A stretch of DNA of 64,000 nucleotides from Sclerurus mexicanus (GCA_013396755.1 VWZF01006663.1:310001-374000); one strand, 5' to 3'. Positions 50,976 to 61,215 are shown, numbered from the stretch's first letter. The notes: generated by a model from the letters alone, not told the origin. Numbers and translations are program-made.

Positions 50976-53900
50976 GCGCTTTTATTAACAGCAGCTTTAC
51001 TACTGCATCCTTAGGGTGTGTGGGTGATGCCTCCAGATTCCCTGCCTTCACTCCAGTTTTCCAAACCTCTTTCTAAACTGACTTTGGAAAAATGGGAAGT
51101 AAAAGAAAAAAACTAAACAAATCTTTAAGGAGAAAATGGGCATTGAGAAGACTGCAGTAACTACTGCAATTAGTTTGGAGACTGGATTAGAATAGCTGGA
51201 GGAAAATAGCCTGAATAAGATTAAGTGGAATTGGCCATTTTCAAATCTTTTTAAGCACTGCTTTATGCCTGCTAATAGTAATAAGGTTAAAAATGAAATC
51301 ATGTTTTCTGCTTTAGATTCGACTAGGGGCCTTTTGAAAGATGCTTCGGAGCCGATGAACAGTAATAACACCGGTGATGGCATTACCTGTTGTCTCTGAG
51401 GTAACCTGCAGTCACCTGGGAGTTTAAATGGAGTGATGAAATGCCTGGATCTGTGAGATAAAAGTTTTGTAATAATACCTCCTGGCAATACCTGCAGTAT
51501 TACTGAGGCCTGACCATGACCCATTGACCCAACATATGGATTAGGAAATCTAAAGGTTTTGGAAAGTTTTTTTTTAAAAATCCTATATTCAGAGCATCCA
51601 CAAGCTGGTTCATGAGTCCGGATAAGAATAAGAAACTTCTGGCTCATTTGATGTCCATGGTCTCTGCAATCTCTGTGTGGTGCCAGGCACAAGTATCTAT
51701 AATCAAAATCTAAGGCATTTGCAGAAAAGAAAAAAGAAATGAAAAGGAAAGGGAAAATAAAAAGGGAAAGGAAAAAGGAAATTGAAAAGGGAAAGGAAGA
51801 AAAAAAAACACAATGAAAGAAACAATGACACATTGCCAGAAAAGTCTCACCGAGAGGATATGAAGAGAAAAGGCCTAAAATGACAAGAGGTCATAAGGTG
51901 ATCACCTATGACAGGCTGAGGCTGTGAGAATAAGTAAAGAGAGAAAAATAAGTGAGGTTAAGAACTGGTCCACAATAACACTAGTTGGCTTTCTTTAAGG
52001 CTATGCCAGGGGGTTTTTATGCATAAAAATATTTAAAAAGAGAGAACCCTGTGATCTACTACAACTTAGACATCTAAAAGGCCACCATTTCTTCTAAATA
52101 ATGCTCAAATTGTTAAATCCCTCTACTTGAATAGAACATCTTACAGAGTTTCTAGTGCAGATGAAGAAAAAGAGAAGCACACTCATTCGTCTTCTATACA
52201 AGGAAACCCTCATCAGAGGATCTTTCCAGAAACCCCCCAGTTGTCCTCATTAAGAAGTTCAGTATGGCTGAGATCAATATTTCATGCCATGATGCAATGT
52301 ATTCTTTGGGCTGACACTATTTCATTTATTTAAACGAGAAGGGTGAAATACCACGTAATTTCATAAGAGCTGCAGATTTGGAGAGATGAACATACCTAAA
52401 ATAGGCTCATTGAGACAGGTCAGGAAATCAATTAAATACCAGGAAAGATTCCCAAATTATCCTGACCTTGTGTGAAGGACAACCCTGAGCTCAGCCTTCC
52501 GAAGGCAACCCTACCACAGGCCTCTGAAACTCTGTAAAGAACAGATGGGAAGAAACAACAGGCACTTTGCAGAAGTGATTTTAAGGGGATCCCATGATGG
52601 AAACTCACATAGAGAAACAGGAACATTCCCAAATTCTCAGATACAAGCCCCAGTGGACTAGAAATAGCACAGTGGGACCCAGAGAAGGCCATGCCAGTTG
52701 GAAGCATATTGAAGAATTATAACTGGCACAGAAAATAACACTCATGACAGTTAATTACCTCAATTTTTTTTTGTACTGTGAGGCTCTTTACATGCAAGAG
52801 CTGCCCCAGAAGCTGACATTTCCAAGTGCTCGGAGTATAAGCACAGCATGACACTGAGGGCAGACAACCAGAAACCTCATAAGAACCTCAGAAATACCTG
52901 TCATTGGCTACCAACCCATTTTGGGAGAGCATAAGGTAGACTTCAGAATATACACAGGGATGAGCAAATCAGCAATTTCAGAGCCATCTTAAAAGAGAAT
53001 GAAAGGACCATTTATAAATCTATAAAGAATCTATGTCCTGCTGAAATCAAGTAAGATTTTAAGTACCTTCCTGGATCTGGGCCCAACCCTTCCAGGGCCA
53101 AATAGAAATAAATGCTGGAAGGTCTAGGCCATTATGCTAAATGTAAAAATAAGTGTTTTGGCCAGACTAAAACTGGGAAAAAGGCCATAGCAGAGATGTC
53201 TATGTTCTAGATGTCTACTCAACTACTCAGCTACCAGGCTTAGGCTGAGCCACGAGGTTTAAACATTGAGAACACGGGGTATAAATTTGGAAAGAGATAC
53301 TTCAAGTTATTCCAGACACTGAAAGATCTACAAGCTTCACCCCTGACTCTGTGAGAATTCCTCAGGAAGAAGTCAACAAAAGCAGAGATCTGCACTATGA
53401 TTTTCAGAGCAGACACCCTGAGTGGCGTGCAGACACGAGTGTGGGCCACCTACACCTTCTCAAGCTCGACAAGAAGCTTTGGGGAGGACATCGGGATCCC
53501 TTGTGCCTTGAAGTTACTGTTGAGCAATTTAGCAAACATTTGCTGCCCCAACTCAGATCATCAGTCAGTGCAGAATCTACACTACAGACCTGTAGATCTA
53601 TTTTTATATTGCAATCATTGTGTTCCTGTCAATTAGCAATGATTCAGAATGTGCTCTGAAGGCAATGAAGTGCTCTTCTATCTCCTGGGGATTCTTACTT
53701 TACTCTGCCAACATCCTGCTTAGGATTCACTACCCAGAAGAAGCTGATAACGATGTCTCACTTCCACTTCCCATCTGTTATTTTGTTAGCCTGGTTAGTC
53801 AGGAAAAATCAACATAAAACCTGTCAGAAGGGGGAGTCACACCATGAAATGTGCTCAATTTCAGCATTTCATCTGAGTCAGAGTTTCTCAAGGAAAAAGG

Positions 53901-54180
53901 ACATGAGCATCCTTCAGAATCCCTCAACGTGAAGTTGATAAGAGTACTGGAAAGAGAGATGTCATTTCTTGACATGAGAGTTCTATATTCCCCTTGTCAT
54001 TTGGGGATAGTGCCTTGGAATTGCCTCAGAGGAGATTTCATACCCATGAAGCAAAGGCATCTCTCTGTACTCTGTGTAAAGGCTGTGACAAGTCTCCAGA
54101 GCCCAAACAGCTGAGTTATTTAAAAGCTCCACTGGAGAGGATCAGGGAGCCAAGAAAGTTGATCTCAAATCAGCAAAGCC
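50976..54180. other. Unidentified 3.2-kb stretch
   Basis: No supported gene. A 261-codon minus-strand open frame (51048-51833) is present, but its N-terminus is only the Phe/Ser-rich reading of a purine tract and it shows no recognisable domain. Other frames are riddled with stops. The stretch could be old transposon- or retrovirus-derived DNA or ordinary unique sequence; I could not identify terminal repeats or conserved motifs. Confidence 0.4.
51721..51813. repeat. Polypurine (GGAAA-like) low-complexity tract
   Basis: About 90 bases almost entirely of A and G, built from irregular AAAGG/GGAAA units with a few interruptions. On the minus strand it encodes a misleading Phe/Ser-rich frame. 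Confidence 0.85.
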
Positions 54181-54434
54181 AGGTGGGGCTCAGCCTCTTC
54201 TCCCAGTCAGCCAGCAACAGGACAGAGGAAACAGCCTCGGGCTGTGCCAGGGGAGGTTCAAATTGGACATCAGGAAGAATTTCTTCAGTGAAAGGGTGAT
54301 TCAACATTGGATCAGACTGCCCAGGGAAGTGGTGGAGTCAGTCCCTGGAAGTGTTTAAGAAACAACTGGATGTGGCACTCAGTACCATGATCTAGTTGAC
54401 ATGATGGTGTTGGGTCAAAGGCTGTACTCGATGA
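54181..54434 (+). repeat. CR1 LINE 3' region, plus orientation
   Basis: Contains the blocks GGTTCAAATTGGACATCAGG, CTGCCCAGGGAAGTGGTGGA and GGATGTGGCACTCAGTACC, followed by GTGTTGGGTCAAAGGCTGTA: a clear CR1 3' end of about 250 bases. It ends against an oppositely oriented CR1. Confidence 0.9.
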
Positions 54435-54652
54435 TCACAGAATGACAGAACAGTTCAGGGTGGAAGGGATATCTGGAGATCATCTAGCCCAAGCCCCCTG
54501 CCAGGGTCACCTGGAGAAGGTGACACAGAACATGTCCAGGTGGGTTTGGAATGCTCCAGACCCCTCTTCACTTTGTGGCCTCCGCTGGACCCTCCTGGGC
54601 CTGAGGAGCCCAGAACTGGGCACAGCACTCCAGACAGGCCTCAGCAGGCCAA
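54435..54652 (-). repeat. CR1 LINE 3' region, minus orientation
   Basis: Begins ATCACAGAATGACAGAACAG, then GGAGATCATCTAGCCCAAGC, CATGTCCAGGTGGGTTTGGA and CTGGGCACAGCACTCCAGAC. This is the reverse complement of CR1 from a different subfamily from its neighbour. The two elements meet tail to tail. Confidence 0.88.
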
Positions 54653-54682
54653 CATCACCTGCCCTTCCCACTCACCCTACGG

Positions 54683-54888
54683 CGAGCCATTATCCATCGC
54701 TGTCCCTCACCATAGCGAGCCATTATCCATCACTTCCCCTCACCATAGCGAGCATTATCCATTGCTTCCCCTCACCATGCTGAGCCATTATTTACCACTT
54801 TCCCTGACCAAGGTGAGCCATTATGTACGGCTCTCCCTCACCATAGCGAGCCATCATCCATCCCTTCCCCTCACCATGGCAAGCCATN
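54683..54888. repeat. 33-bp minisatellite, about 6.3 copies
   Basis: Unit starts CGAGCCATTATCCATC and ends CTCACCATAG. Copies begin at about 54683, 54716, 54749 (one base short), 54781, 54814 and 54847, with a partial seventh copy stopping at the N at 54888. Outer copies are cleaner and middle copies more diverged. As 33 is a multiple of three, a plus frame stays open through it, but nothing else suggests coding. Confidence 0.9.
54888..54888. other. Single-N assembly junction
   Basis: One N separates the 33-bp minisatellite from abruptly G+C-rich sequence. It probably marks a collapsed or unresolved gap, and it lies where the missing first exon of BRI3BP would be expected. Confidence 0.7.
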
Positions 54889-55130
54889 ACGGGCGGACCG
54901 CGCCGCGGGGAGCGGAGCGGGGCGGCAGCCGGGGAGACACCCCGGGAGCCGCTGAATGAGGGTCGTCTCGGTGGGGGAGGCGGCCGGGGGTCCCTCCGGC
55001 CGGTGTGTCCGCAGCCGTACGGCATCCCGTGCTCGTGGGGCCGGAGGGCTTGCAGGAAACCGGTGTGTCTGTTCCTGCTGCCCTCGGGCAGTGGGAAGAA
55101 ATAATAAACGCGGTTAAACTGACCCGTGAG
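54889..55130 (+). promoter_or_regulatory. BRI3BP: CpG-rich sequence, probable BRI3BP 5' region
   Basis: About 240 bases of G+C-rich, CpG-rich sequence begin directly after the single N and lie about 0.4-0.6 kb upstream of BRI3BP exon 2. I searched the frames for the expected signal peptide and luminal segment of exon 1 and did not find them. It is most simply the 3' edge of the BRI3BP CpG island or start of intron 1. A donor-like GTGAGT lies near 55126. Confidence 0.4.
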
Positions 55131-55512
55131 TACCCCCGAGACGTCTGTGTGTGCTGCTGGGGACGTGGCTCAGCCCCTCGGTTAAACCAGTTCCCTCGTT
55201 TGCTTTGGCCATTGCTAGTGATTGTATTTTCTCTAAACTTCAGAACAATGGTAAGGCCGATAAAGTGCATTGTTAAATGCTGCAAACATACACGTTTGCA
55301 TGCCAAAATGCCTCCATTAAGGATAATTCTAATGTGGAAATTTAGAATTCATAGAATTAAAAAAAAATACCAAATTACATTTTATCCCATGGGGACTACA
55401 AAGTAACCTGCAATTCTTGCTTAATGGATTATAATTCTACTCATGACTAATAAGTCTCAAAGTATGTTTTTAGGAATTGAGGATTTTTTTAATTTTCAAT
55501 TTTATTTCTCAG

Positions 55513-55615
55513 TTTTTCTCAAGGTTGACAGAGAGGTTTGTGAATGGGGTGGATGTATTAATGGACACATTCTGGAGAATATGGACTGATTTGTTAGATG
55601 TTCTTGGAATTGATG
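55513..55615 (+). CDS. BRI3BP: BRI3BP exon 2
   Basis: 103 nt between acceptor TTTCTCAG and donor GATG|GTAAGT. Encodes FFSRLTERFVNGVDVLMDTF and WRIWTDLLDVLGID plus one base. The 5' phase is 0, so exon 1 should end on a complete codon. Confidence 0.92.
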
Positions 55616-56711
55616 GTAAGTGTGATGCCTGTTCACCCTTGAACTGTCTCAGCTTATGTCAGGGTTTGCAAGCAAATGGGAAAATACTTGCATTTTATCA
55701 TGCATTAAACATCCATGAGTGGTGTCTCTTATGTGCTTACATGACTTTGATTTTGCTATGAGTACCTTCAGACAAGAAGTCTGAACTCAATCATTCCATT
55801 TCTCTATGTGTATCTACAGGATGTCTATAAAATGAATTACAAGTCATGGTTGGTTTCTTGGTATCATCATTAAATAGATTCACACGGCCAGGAACGGTGC
55901 AGGGACACCAAGGAGGACTAGAGGAAGGAAAGATATGGTTGAGAGCCCTTAGAATATAACTTTTACAAAGCAAGATCTGTAGCTTCAGTATGAACTTTGA
56001 CCTTAGGCTCTGTGGTGGTTTGCCTTTAAGCACCTAAAAGGAATTCATTCAGGAATTCATTCAGTTGCAGGAGTTAAAGGAATTAATTCAGGTGCATCAT
56101 TGGAGCTGAGCCAGTAGTTTGAAGAAGATCCATCCAGAAATGGATGAACCAGCCTTACCTCTGACTTTAGAGAACACAGCCGTGACCCCGCTGCTGTGGG
56201 GGACCGACCCTTTGGAGCTGTGCTCGGGTTTTTGCCGGTACCACTGCAGCCTGCCCTCATTAACATTCTGTACATCTTCCTTTGTTTTTCAGCCTCCAAC
56301 CTGACTCATTATTTCAGCCCAGCAGCAATTGCCAACAACCCGACCCGCGCCCTCCTGCTGATCGGTGCCATTTTACTTGCCTATTGGTTTTTATCTCTCT
56401 TCCTTGGATTCTTCTTCTATCTCCTGCACATGCTGTTTGGTCGCTTTTTCTGGATTGCCAGGGTCGCCCTGTTCACCCTGTCGTGCGTGTACATCCTCCA
56501 GAAGTACGAGGGCGACCCCGAACACGCCGTCCTGCCGCTCTGCTTCGTTGTGGCCGTTTACTTCATGACGGGGCCAGTTGGATTTTACTGGAGAAGAAAC
56601 AGCAACAGCACCCTGGAGGAGAAGATGGACCACCTGGATAGTCAGATCAGACTGCTCAACATCCGCCTTTCCAGGGTGATTGAGAACCTGGACAGGAGCA
56701 GTGAGCAATGA
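55513..56711 (+). CDS. BRI3BP: BRI3-binding protein, 5'-incomplete (exons 2-3)
   Basis: Multi-pass membrane protein that binds BRI3 and has been linked to apoptosis and p53 signalling in mammals. Two coding exons join in frame (55513-55615 and 56293-56711), giving 173 residues against about 251 in human; roughly 75 N-terminal residues (signal peptide and start of the luminal region) are missing. Visible: FSRLTERFVNGVDVLMDTFW, LLLIGAILLAYWFLSLFLGF, FGRFFWIARVALFTLSCVYI and LPLCFVVAVYFMTGPVGFYW, which give three or four hydrophobic segments, then a C-terminal coiled-coil-like tail (LEEKMDHLDSQIRLLNIRLS) ending DRSSEQ. No frameshift is seen in the present exons, so the truncation is most likely an assembly gap, not a pseudogene. 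Confidence 0.93.
56293..56711 (+). CDS. BRI3BP: BRI3BP exon 3 and stop codon
   Basis: 419 nt after acceptor TTTTTCAG, encoding ASNLTHYFSPAAIANNPTRA onward through the transmembrane segments to a TGA stop. An open frame extends upstream of the acceptor but that part is intronic. Confidence 0.95.
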
Positions 56712-59272
56712 ACCGACCCCTGCAGACCACTGTACACCAGCTCCAGAAAATTCCTAAGCACTGTCTCGTTTGAAGTTACAAAGCAACAAAACGTCACATG
56801 GTAAAAAGTGTGCAAAGTTATAACTTTTCATCATGTGTGAGACTAATTTATTTAGATTATACACTCAGCCATTAAACTTGTAGGAGAAAGAAAAACATTT
56901 ACAAAATTCAGCTGTATATTCAGAGTTTTATCCAGTACTAGAATTTTCTCAGTAGATAAACACTTACTTTTACAAGCATTTAAAAACATCTTTTGTAAAG
57001 TTTTTATAAAAGCAAATTGAGTAGTCTTTCAAATATTGAAATTGAGCTAAACATATGCAAATTTGACACTTTAAAACTTAAAAAGAAAAAAAAAAACTCA
57101 AGCTACCAAGCACTTCTGTTGAGAAGTATCTGCTGTGGGTCCACATTTTTTTTTTCAAAGTTGTGAATGTTTTTTGTGTTTTTGTTGGCTTATTTCATTG
57201 CCTTGAAGTTGCCTTTCATAGAGTATCAGATGAGGAATTTTCTGGTATCCAGGCCAAAAAATTCACACCATAGCTTTTAATAGGAAGTGGCGAATGAAGG
57301 AGAAGGAAGATTTGAAGTCCTTAAATGCCAGTCCAATGGGAGGAATTGAGAAACGCACGTGTGGCATTTTTTCATTGCATTCCATCTCAAGACCTTTAAT
57401 TTGGTGTCTGAAAAGAAATCTGGTTTAATGAATTGGCACAGAGGGAAGAGGCATAGCGTGACAAATTGTAATTCATATTTGATCTGCACAGTGAAGCATA
57501 TTCCAAGCATAAATGCGTAGACTAAAACATGATTTTTAATCTCAGGACCCACGTACTTTCTCAGAAAAGGCAGCAGTTAAAACACGTGCAAATGTATTGT
57601 TGCTTAAAGCTTTCTCAGGACCAATAAGCGGCAATAAATTATCTTCAGGAAGATCTGGATTTTTTTCTAAAATTGTAATAGTTTTATAGGAGCTTTTTGC
57701 TTGAAGTCTGTGTCCTCATTAGGTTTTGGGGAAAGTGAGTCACCTTATGAGGAGGGTGTAGGAAACGGTTCTATTTCAAAGCAGTGGAGCTTTGAAGCAA
57801 TTTTGTTTTGCAGGATTTCTGTGTTTGTAACTTAGAATTGACTGACTTGGTAGAATATCACTGGCTGTGAACGGTTTGCTGAAATGCAGTGAAACAAAGG
57901 TAACCTCAGGGAAGGAAGTCCATAATGTGATTTAGCGTGGGAACAACAGCCTTCAAGGACAGAGATGCGGGGAGGGAGGGGAAGCATTAATCTGTAGTGA
58001 TGAGCACAGTACTGATACCATGAGAGGTGGAGTGGAGCACAGCTGAAGCACGCAGTGTTCCGTAGGGTCTGAACAATTACTTTTTAAAAAACGCAACAAA
58101 AATTGGTCTGTGATAGGGCCTGTCTGCAAAGCAAGGGAACAAGGAGGAGGAGGTTCTCCCCTACATGCCTGTGAGTGCCAGTAGGACGGGCCAGGGCAGC
58201 TGAGCACAGCTTGGCCTTTGTCCTCTTGTTCCGTTGGGTAGAGCTTTTGCTGGATGTGATGCTTAACTGAATGTAACTGTTGGGCGAATTTATTTTTCTC
58301 TTTATGCTGAAGTTTAATGTTCTTAGAATGTGTGTTACTTGCCTAACCTCTTTGGGTCTGTATGTGACATTTACATGAGGGGTTATTTTTTAAATCCATG
58401 TTAATGGCCTTTACTCCGAACGGTGATCACTTGAGTTCAACACGGTTGAAGTTCATATGCACTTGGCACAGTTGGAATCCATTTAATTTTCTTAATCCCC
58501 CTGCACACCATTTATTGAGACATATACATTTAGAGTTGTAAAATAACCAGTTTTCACAAGCTAAAATCTTTCCTGTGACCAGATGAGGACTATGGCAACA
58601 AATAGTCCACTTCATAAAGCTGAAAATGTGAAATACAGTGTATTCCTTTTTCCAGCTCATTCTCCATAGTATTACAGAGTCTTCCCTGTAAACTCAGTTT
58701 TGCCTACTGTTGTGCACAGAGAACTAGGTTAAAACACCAACCTGGAAATTGGGAATTTACTAGCACAGCTTGTCAGGTCTTGATGTGTTCTGTTAAATTT
58801 GAGGCCTGAGGACCAAAGTCTGCAAACCTCGCTCGTGTCAGCGGCTCCATCGCCTTCTTAGGACTTTGTGCATGAGTCAGTTTGCATAGATTGTATTTTA
58901 TGTAATCCATATTTAACGTTGAAGTTAAAAATACTGAATCATTTATATATTAAGAGTTGTCTATGATAAAGATTTCTTTAAAAATACTATATAAAAGTTA
59001 ATTTGGATTATAGTTTCTCCCTGTCTTGCTCTAATAATTTAGCTTAGTTTTGTAAAATCAGCCCTCCTATATTAATACTTTTGATTTTGATCACCCTGCT
59101 GCTTGAAAAAAAGTATTTTTATATTTACTTGCATCCCATGTATAGCAAAATGTTATGTGAAAAGTGGTATATATAAAATTGGGTATTTTTAATCAGTATT
59201 TTTCCCAGCACTCAGTTTTCACATTAGTCAAATTCAGAAGTAATGATTTTTTAAAGCACAATCTAATCTTCA

Positions 59273-59290
59273 ATATATATATATATATAT
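59273..59290. repeat. (AT)9 microsatellite
   Basis: Perfect AT dinucleotide run within the presumed BRI3BP 3' UTR. Confidence 0.9.
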
Positions 59291-60282
59291 GTACACTTTA
59301 AAAATGCTCTGTATTTTTAAACACGCACTGTAGTGAAAGCGCTTTTGGGACATGAATGTTGTATTGCATTTAACCTCTTTCAACTTTTGTAAATAACCTT
59401 TTACAAGTATTTTCCATACCGGGCCATCTAGTTTATCCATGGAGGTTTTTGCTGTCTTTTAGAACCCGTGCCAGTGGTTGCACTGCTTTTGTATTGCCAT
59501 TGGTAGGAGCGTCCCAGGGACAGGCAGCTCTCGCCTTGTCACCCACGGGCAAACCAAGACTGGGAGTTGATGGACTCACCGGGGTCGGGGGCAGAGATGG
59601 GACTGGACCAAGCCTTGCAGCTCCCCCTTTTCGCTGGCATCCAACACAGCAGAGAGGAGGGAGTGGTGTCTGTGCCCTCCTGCCACAGCCCTGGCCTCGC
59701 TGACCTGCTGCTGAGGGGGCACAGGTGACCTGGGGCCAGCCGGGTGTGGGGATATCCCATCTGGCTGCTCCTTGGAATCGATCCTGTTCATGGACCTTCC
59801 CCTGCGAAGAACATCGCCCCGTGTAAGCGGCTGACACGCTGAGGATGGGCTCCAGGCTGTCCAGGATGGGAAGTTCGTTGGGACTGGAGTGTTGAAACCT
59901 GTGTACCTTGGGACCTAATATTTGAAACTCCTGTAGTATTTCTCCATGCACCCCCATCTTTGCGGAGCTGTGTCCGCAGCAGCTCCTCTGGCTGTAGGTA
60001 ACTGATGTGTCGTAGGGAATGTGACGCTTTCACAGTGGTTTTGGGTGTCAGAGTGCTGTGTACAAACCTGGTGTAGTTCAGTGCTGTATTTATAGCCCGT
60101 CCTTCACGTTGTGGTTTGCTTTTCCAAGAGTCGTTGCATCGTCAGTGTGGAAAATAGACCAGTATCAACCTTAGCTCTTCGATGGTGTAGAAGTGTTTTA
60201 AGTGTGATTTGCCTCACGTACTGATCCGTATTTGGCAGCTAATGGCATAAGTGACCATGAGTTCTCTTTGTCTGGGTTGGAA

Positions 60283-60288
60283 AATAAA
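60283..60288 (+). terminator. BRI3BP: Candidate BRI3BP polyadenylation signal
   Basis: AATAAA followed within about 10-30 bases by T-rich sequence (GGTTTTATTGTATCC). Consistent with a distal 3' end. Confidence 0.5.
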
Positions 60289-60749
60289 AGGTTTTATTGT
60301 ATCCGCATGTATTTTAAACTTTTTGGATAATCCCATCGACAGCACATGTAAAAACCGACCTTTTCCTTTTAATGAGCAGTTATATTTGCTGTGGTAGCGC
60401 TCATTGTTGGCACTGATGGTCGTGGTTTCACACCGTTGTGTACATCAGCTTTCACAATTACAGTGTTTAAGTTTGTACAACTGTTTCTGTAAAAACGATT
60501 TGGTCTGAAGAGATGCTGTGTGTTCACTTCTGGCATACAATCCTAGAGACATACGAGATTCTACTGATAATACTGTTAAGTAGCTACGAGTGTACCAGAC
60601 TCTTTTTTTTTTCTTTTTTACAGAGCTTTAACATGCCTTTATTTATTCCTTATCGGACCACCCCACCCCATGTACTCCGTAGTTCAGTATTTGTAGAACA
60701 AAACTTCACAAATTCAACTTAATGGTATTGTGTGGCAAAAAAAGCTTCG

Positions 60750-60755
60750 AATAAA
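60750..60755 (+). terminator. BRI3BP: Alternative distal BRI3BP polyadenylation signal
   Basis: AATAAA followed by TGTTTACTGGGACTTTGC. If used, it ends BRI3BP immediately before the DHX37 CpG island. Confidence 0.45.
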
Positions 60756-60810
60756 TGTTTACTGGGACTTTGCACTGAGCAGCGAGTGCCTGGCGAGGCT
60801 GTGAGGGGTG

Positions 60811-60870
60811 GGAGATCCCGGGATGGGCTGGGGATCCAGGGATGGGGATCCAGGGATGGGTTGGGGGGGA
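60811..60870. repeat. Short tandem repeat upstream of DHX37
   Basis: Three to four imperfect copies of a 14-18-base GGGATCCAGGGATGGG-like unit just upstream of the DHX37 promoter motifs, ending in a G-rich stretch. Confidence 0.75.
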
Positions 60871-60894
60871 CCTGGACCAGTGGTGGGGGGGAAA

Positions 60895-61215
60895 TCTCGG
60901 CGCGGCCGCACGGCGCATGCGCGCGCGCAGCCCCGCCCCTTCTCGCGAGATCCCGCGCCCCCCGGAAGTGCCAGCGGGAGTCGCACGTGGGGCTGCGCCG
61001 TGTCGTGGGCCCTGTCGCGTGTCGTGACCTGTCGTGGGCCCTGCCCGCAGCACCATGGGCCGTGCGCGCCGCCGGCACAACTGGAAGGCTCGGCTGCCCC
61101 AGAGCGCCGCGCCGCCGCCGCCCGCAGAGCCGCTGGAGCTGCCGCTGGAGCTGGGAGGTGCGGCGGGAGCCGGGCCGGCCGCCCCCGGGCGGTGTTTTCA
61201 TTGCCGGGAACGCCG
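60895..61215 (+). promoter_or_regulatory. DHX37: DHX37 CpG-island promoter with housekeeping motifs
   Basis: Within 80 bases lie, in order, an NRF1-type site GCGCATGCGC (60913-60922), a GC box CCCCGCCCC (60931-60939), the palindrome TCTCGCGAGA (60941-60950), an ETS/GABPA-type site CCGGAAGTG (60962-60970) and an E-box CACGTG (60984-60989), all 65-145 bases before the ATG. No TATA box. The set is typical of constitutive growth-related and ribosome-biogenesis genes. Confidence 0.8.
61055..61157 (+). CDS. DHX37: DHX37 exon 1
   Basis: 103 nt encoding 34 residues ([20 protein letters not shown] then a Pro/Leu/Glu-rich part) plus the first base of an Asp codon. Donor GGAG|GTGCGG is G+C-rich and rather weak, but it is the junction that joins exon 2 in frame. 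Confidence 0.88.

Larger units (their letters stand above)
56712..60288 (+). other. BRI3BP: BRI3BP long 3' UTR
   Basis: Mostly AT-rich sequence after the stop with no other gene signals. Candidate poly(A) signals in plus orientation: ATTAAA at 56871 (proximal), AATAAA at 60283-60288, and AATAAA at 60750-60755. Mammalian BRI3BP also has a long 3' UTR. Without transcript data the used ends are unknown; the last signal would end the transcript only about 150 bases before the DHX37 promoter motifs. Confidence 0.55.

Noticed and set aside
51048..51833. 261-codon minus-strand open frame
   Set aside because: The N-terminal Phe/Ser runs come from a polypurine tract. No domain, no splice or promoter context, and no recognisable family.
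53440..53520. Frame containing SFGED, considered as BRI3BP exon 1
   Set aside because: A short resemblance to the FGED stretch of BRI3BP exon 1, but no signal peptide upstream, no G+C-rich context and no GT donor at the right place.
54540..54959. Open frame through the 33-bp tandem array
   Set aside because: It stays open because the unit is a multiple of three. It starts in antisense CR1 and crosses an N, so there is no sign of a real protein.
59433..59957. 174-codon minus-strand frame in the BRI3BP 3' UTR
   Set aside because: No recognisable domain and overlapping frames in several phases; treated as a chance frame in a G+C-richer part of the UTR.
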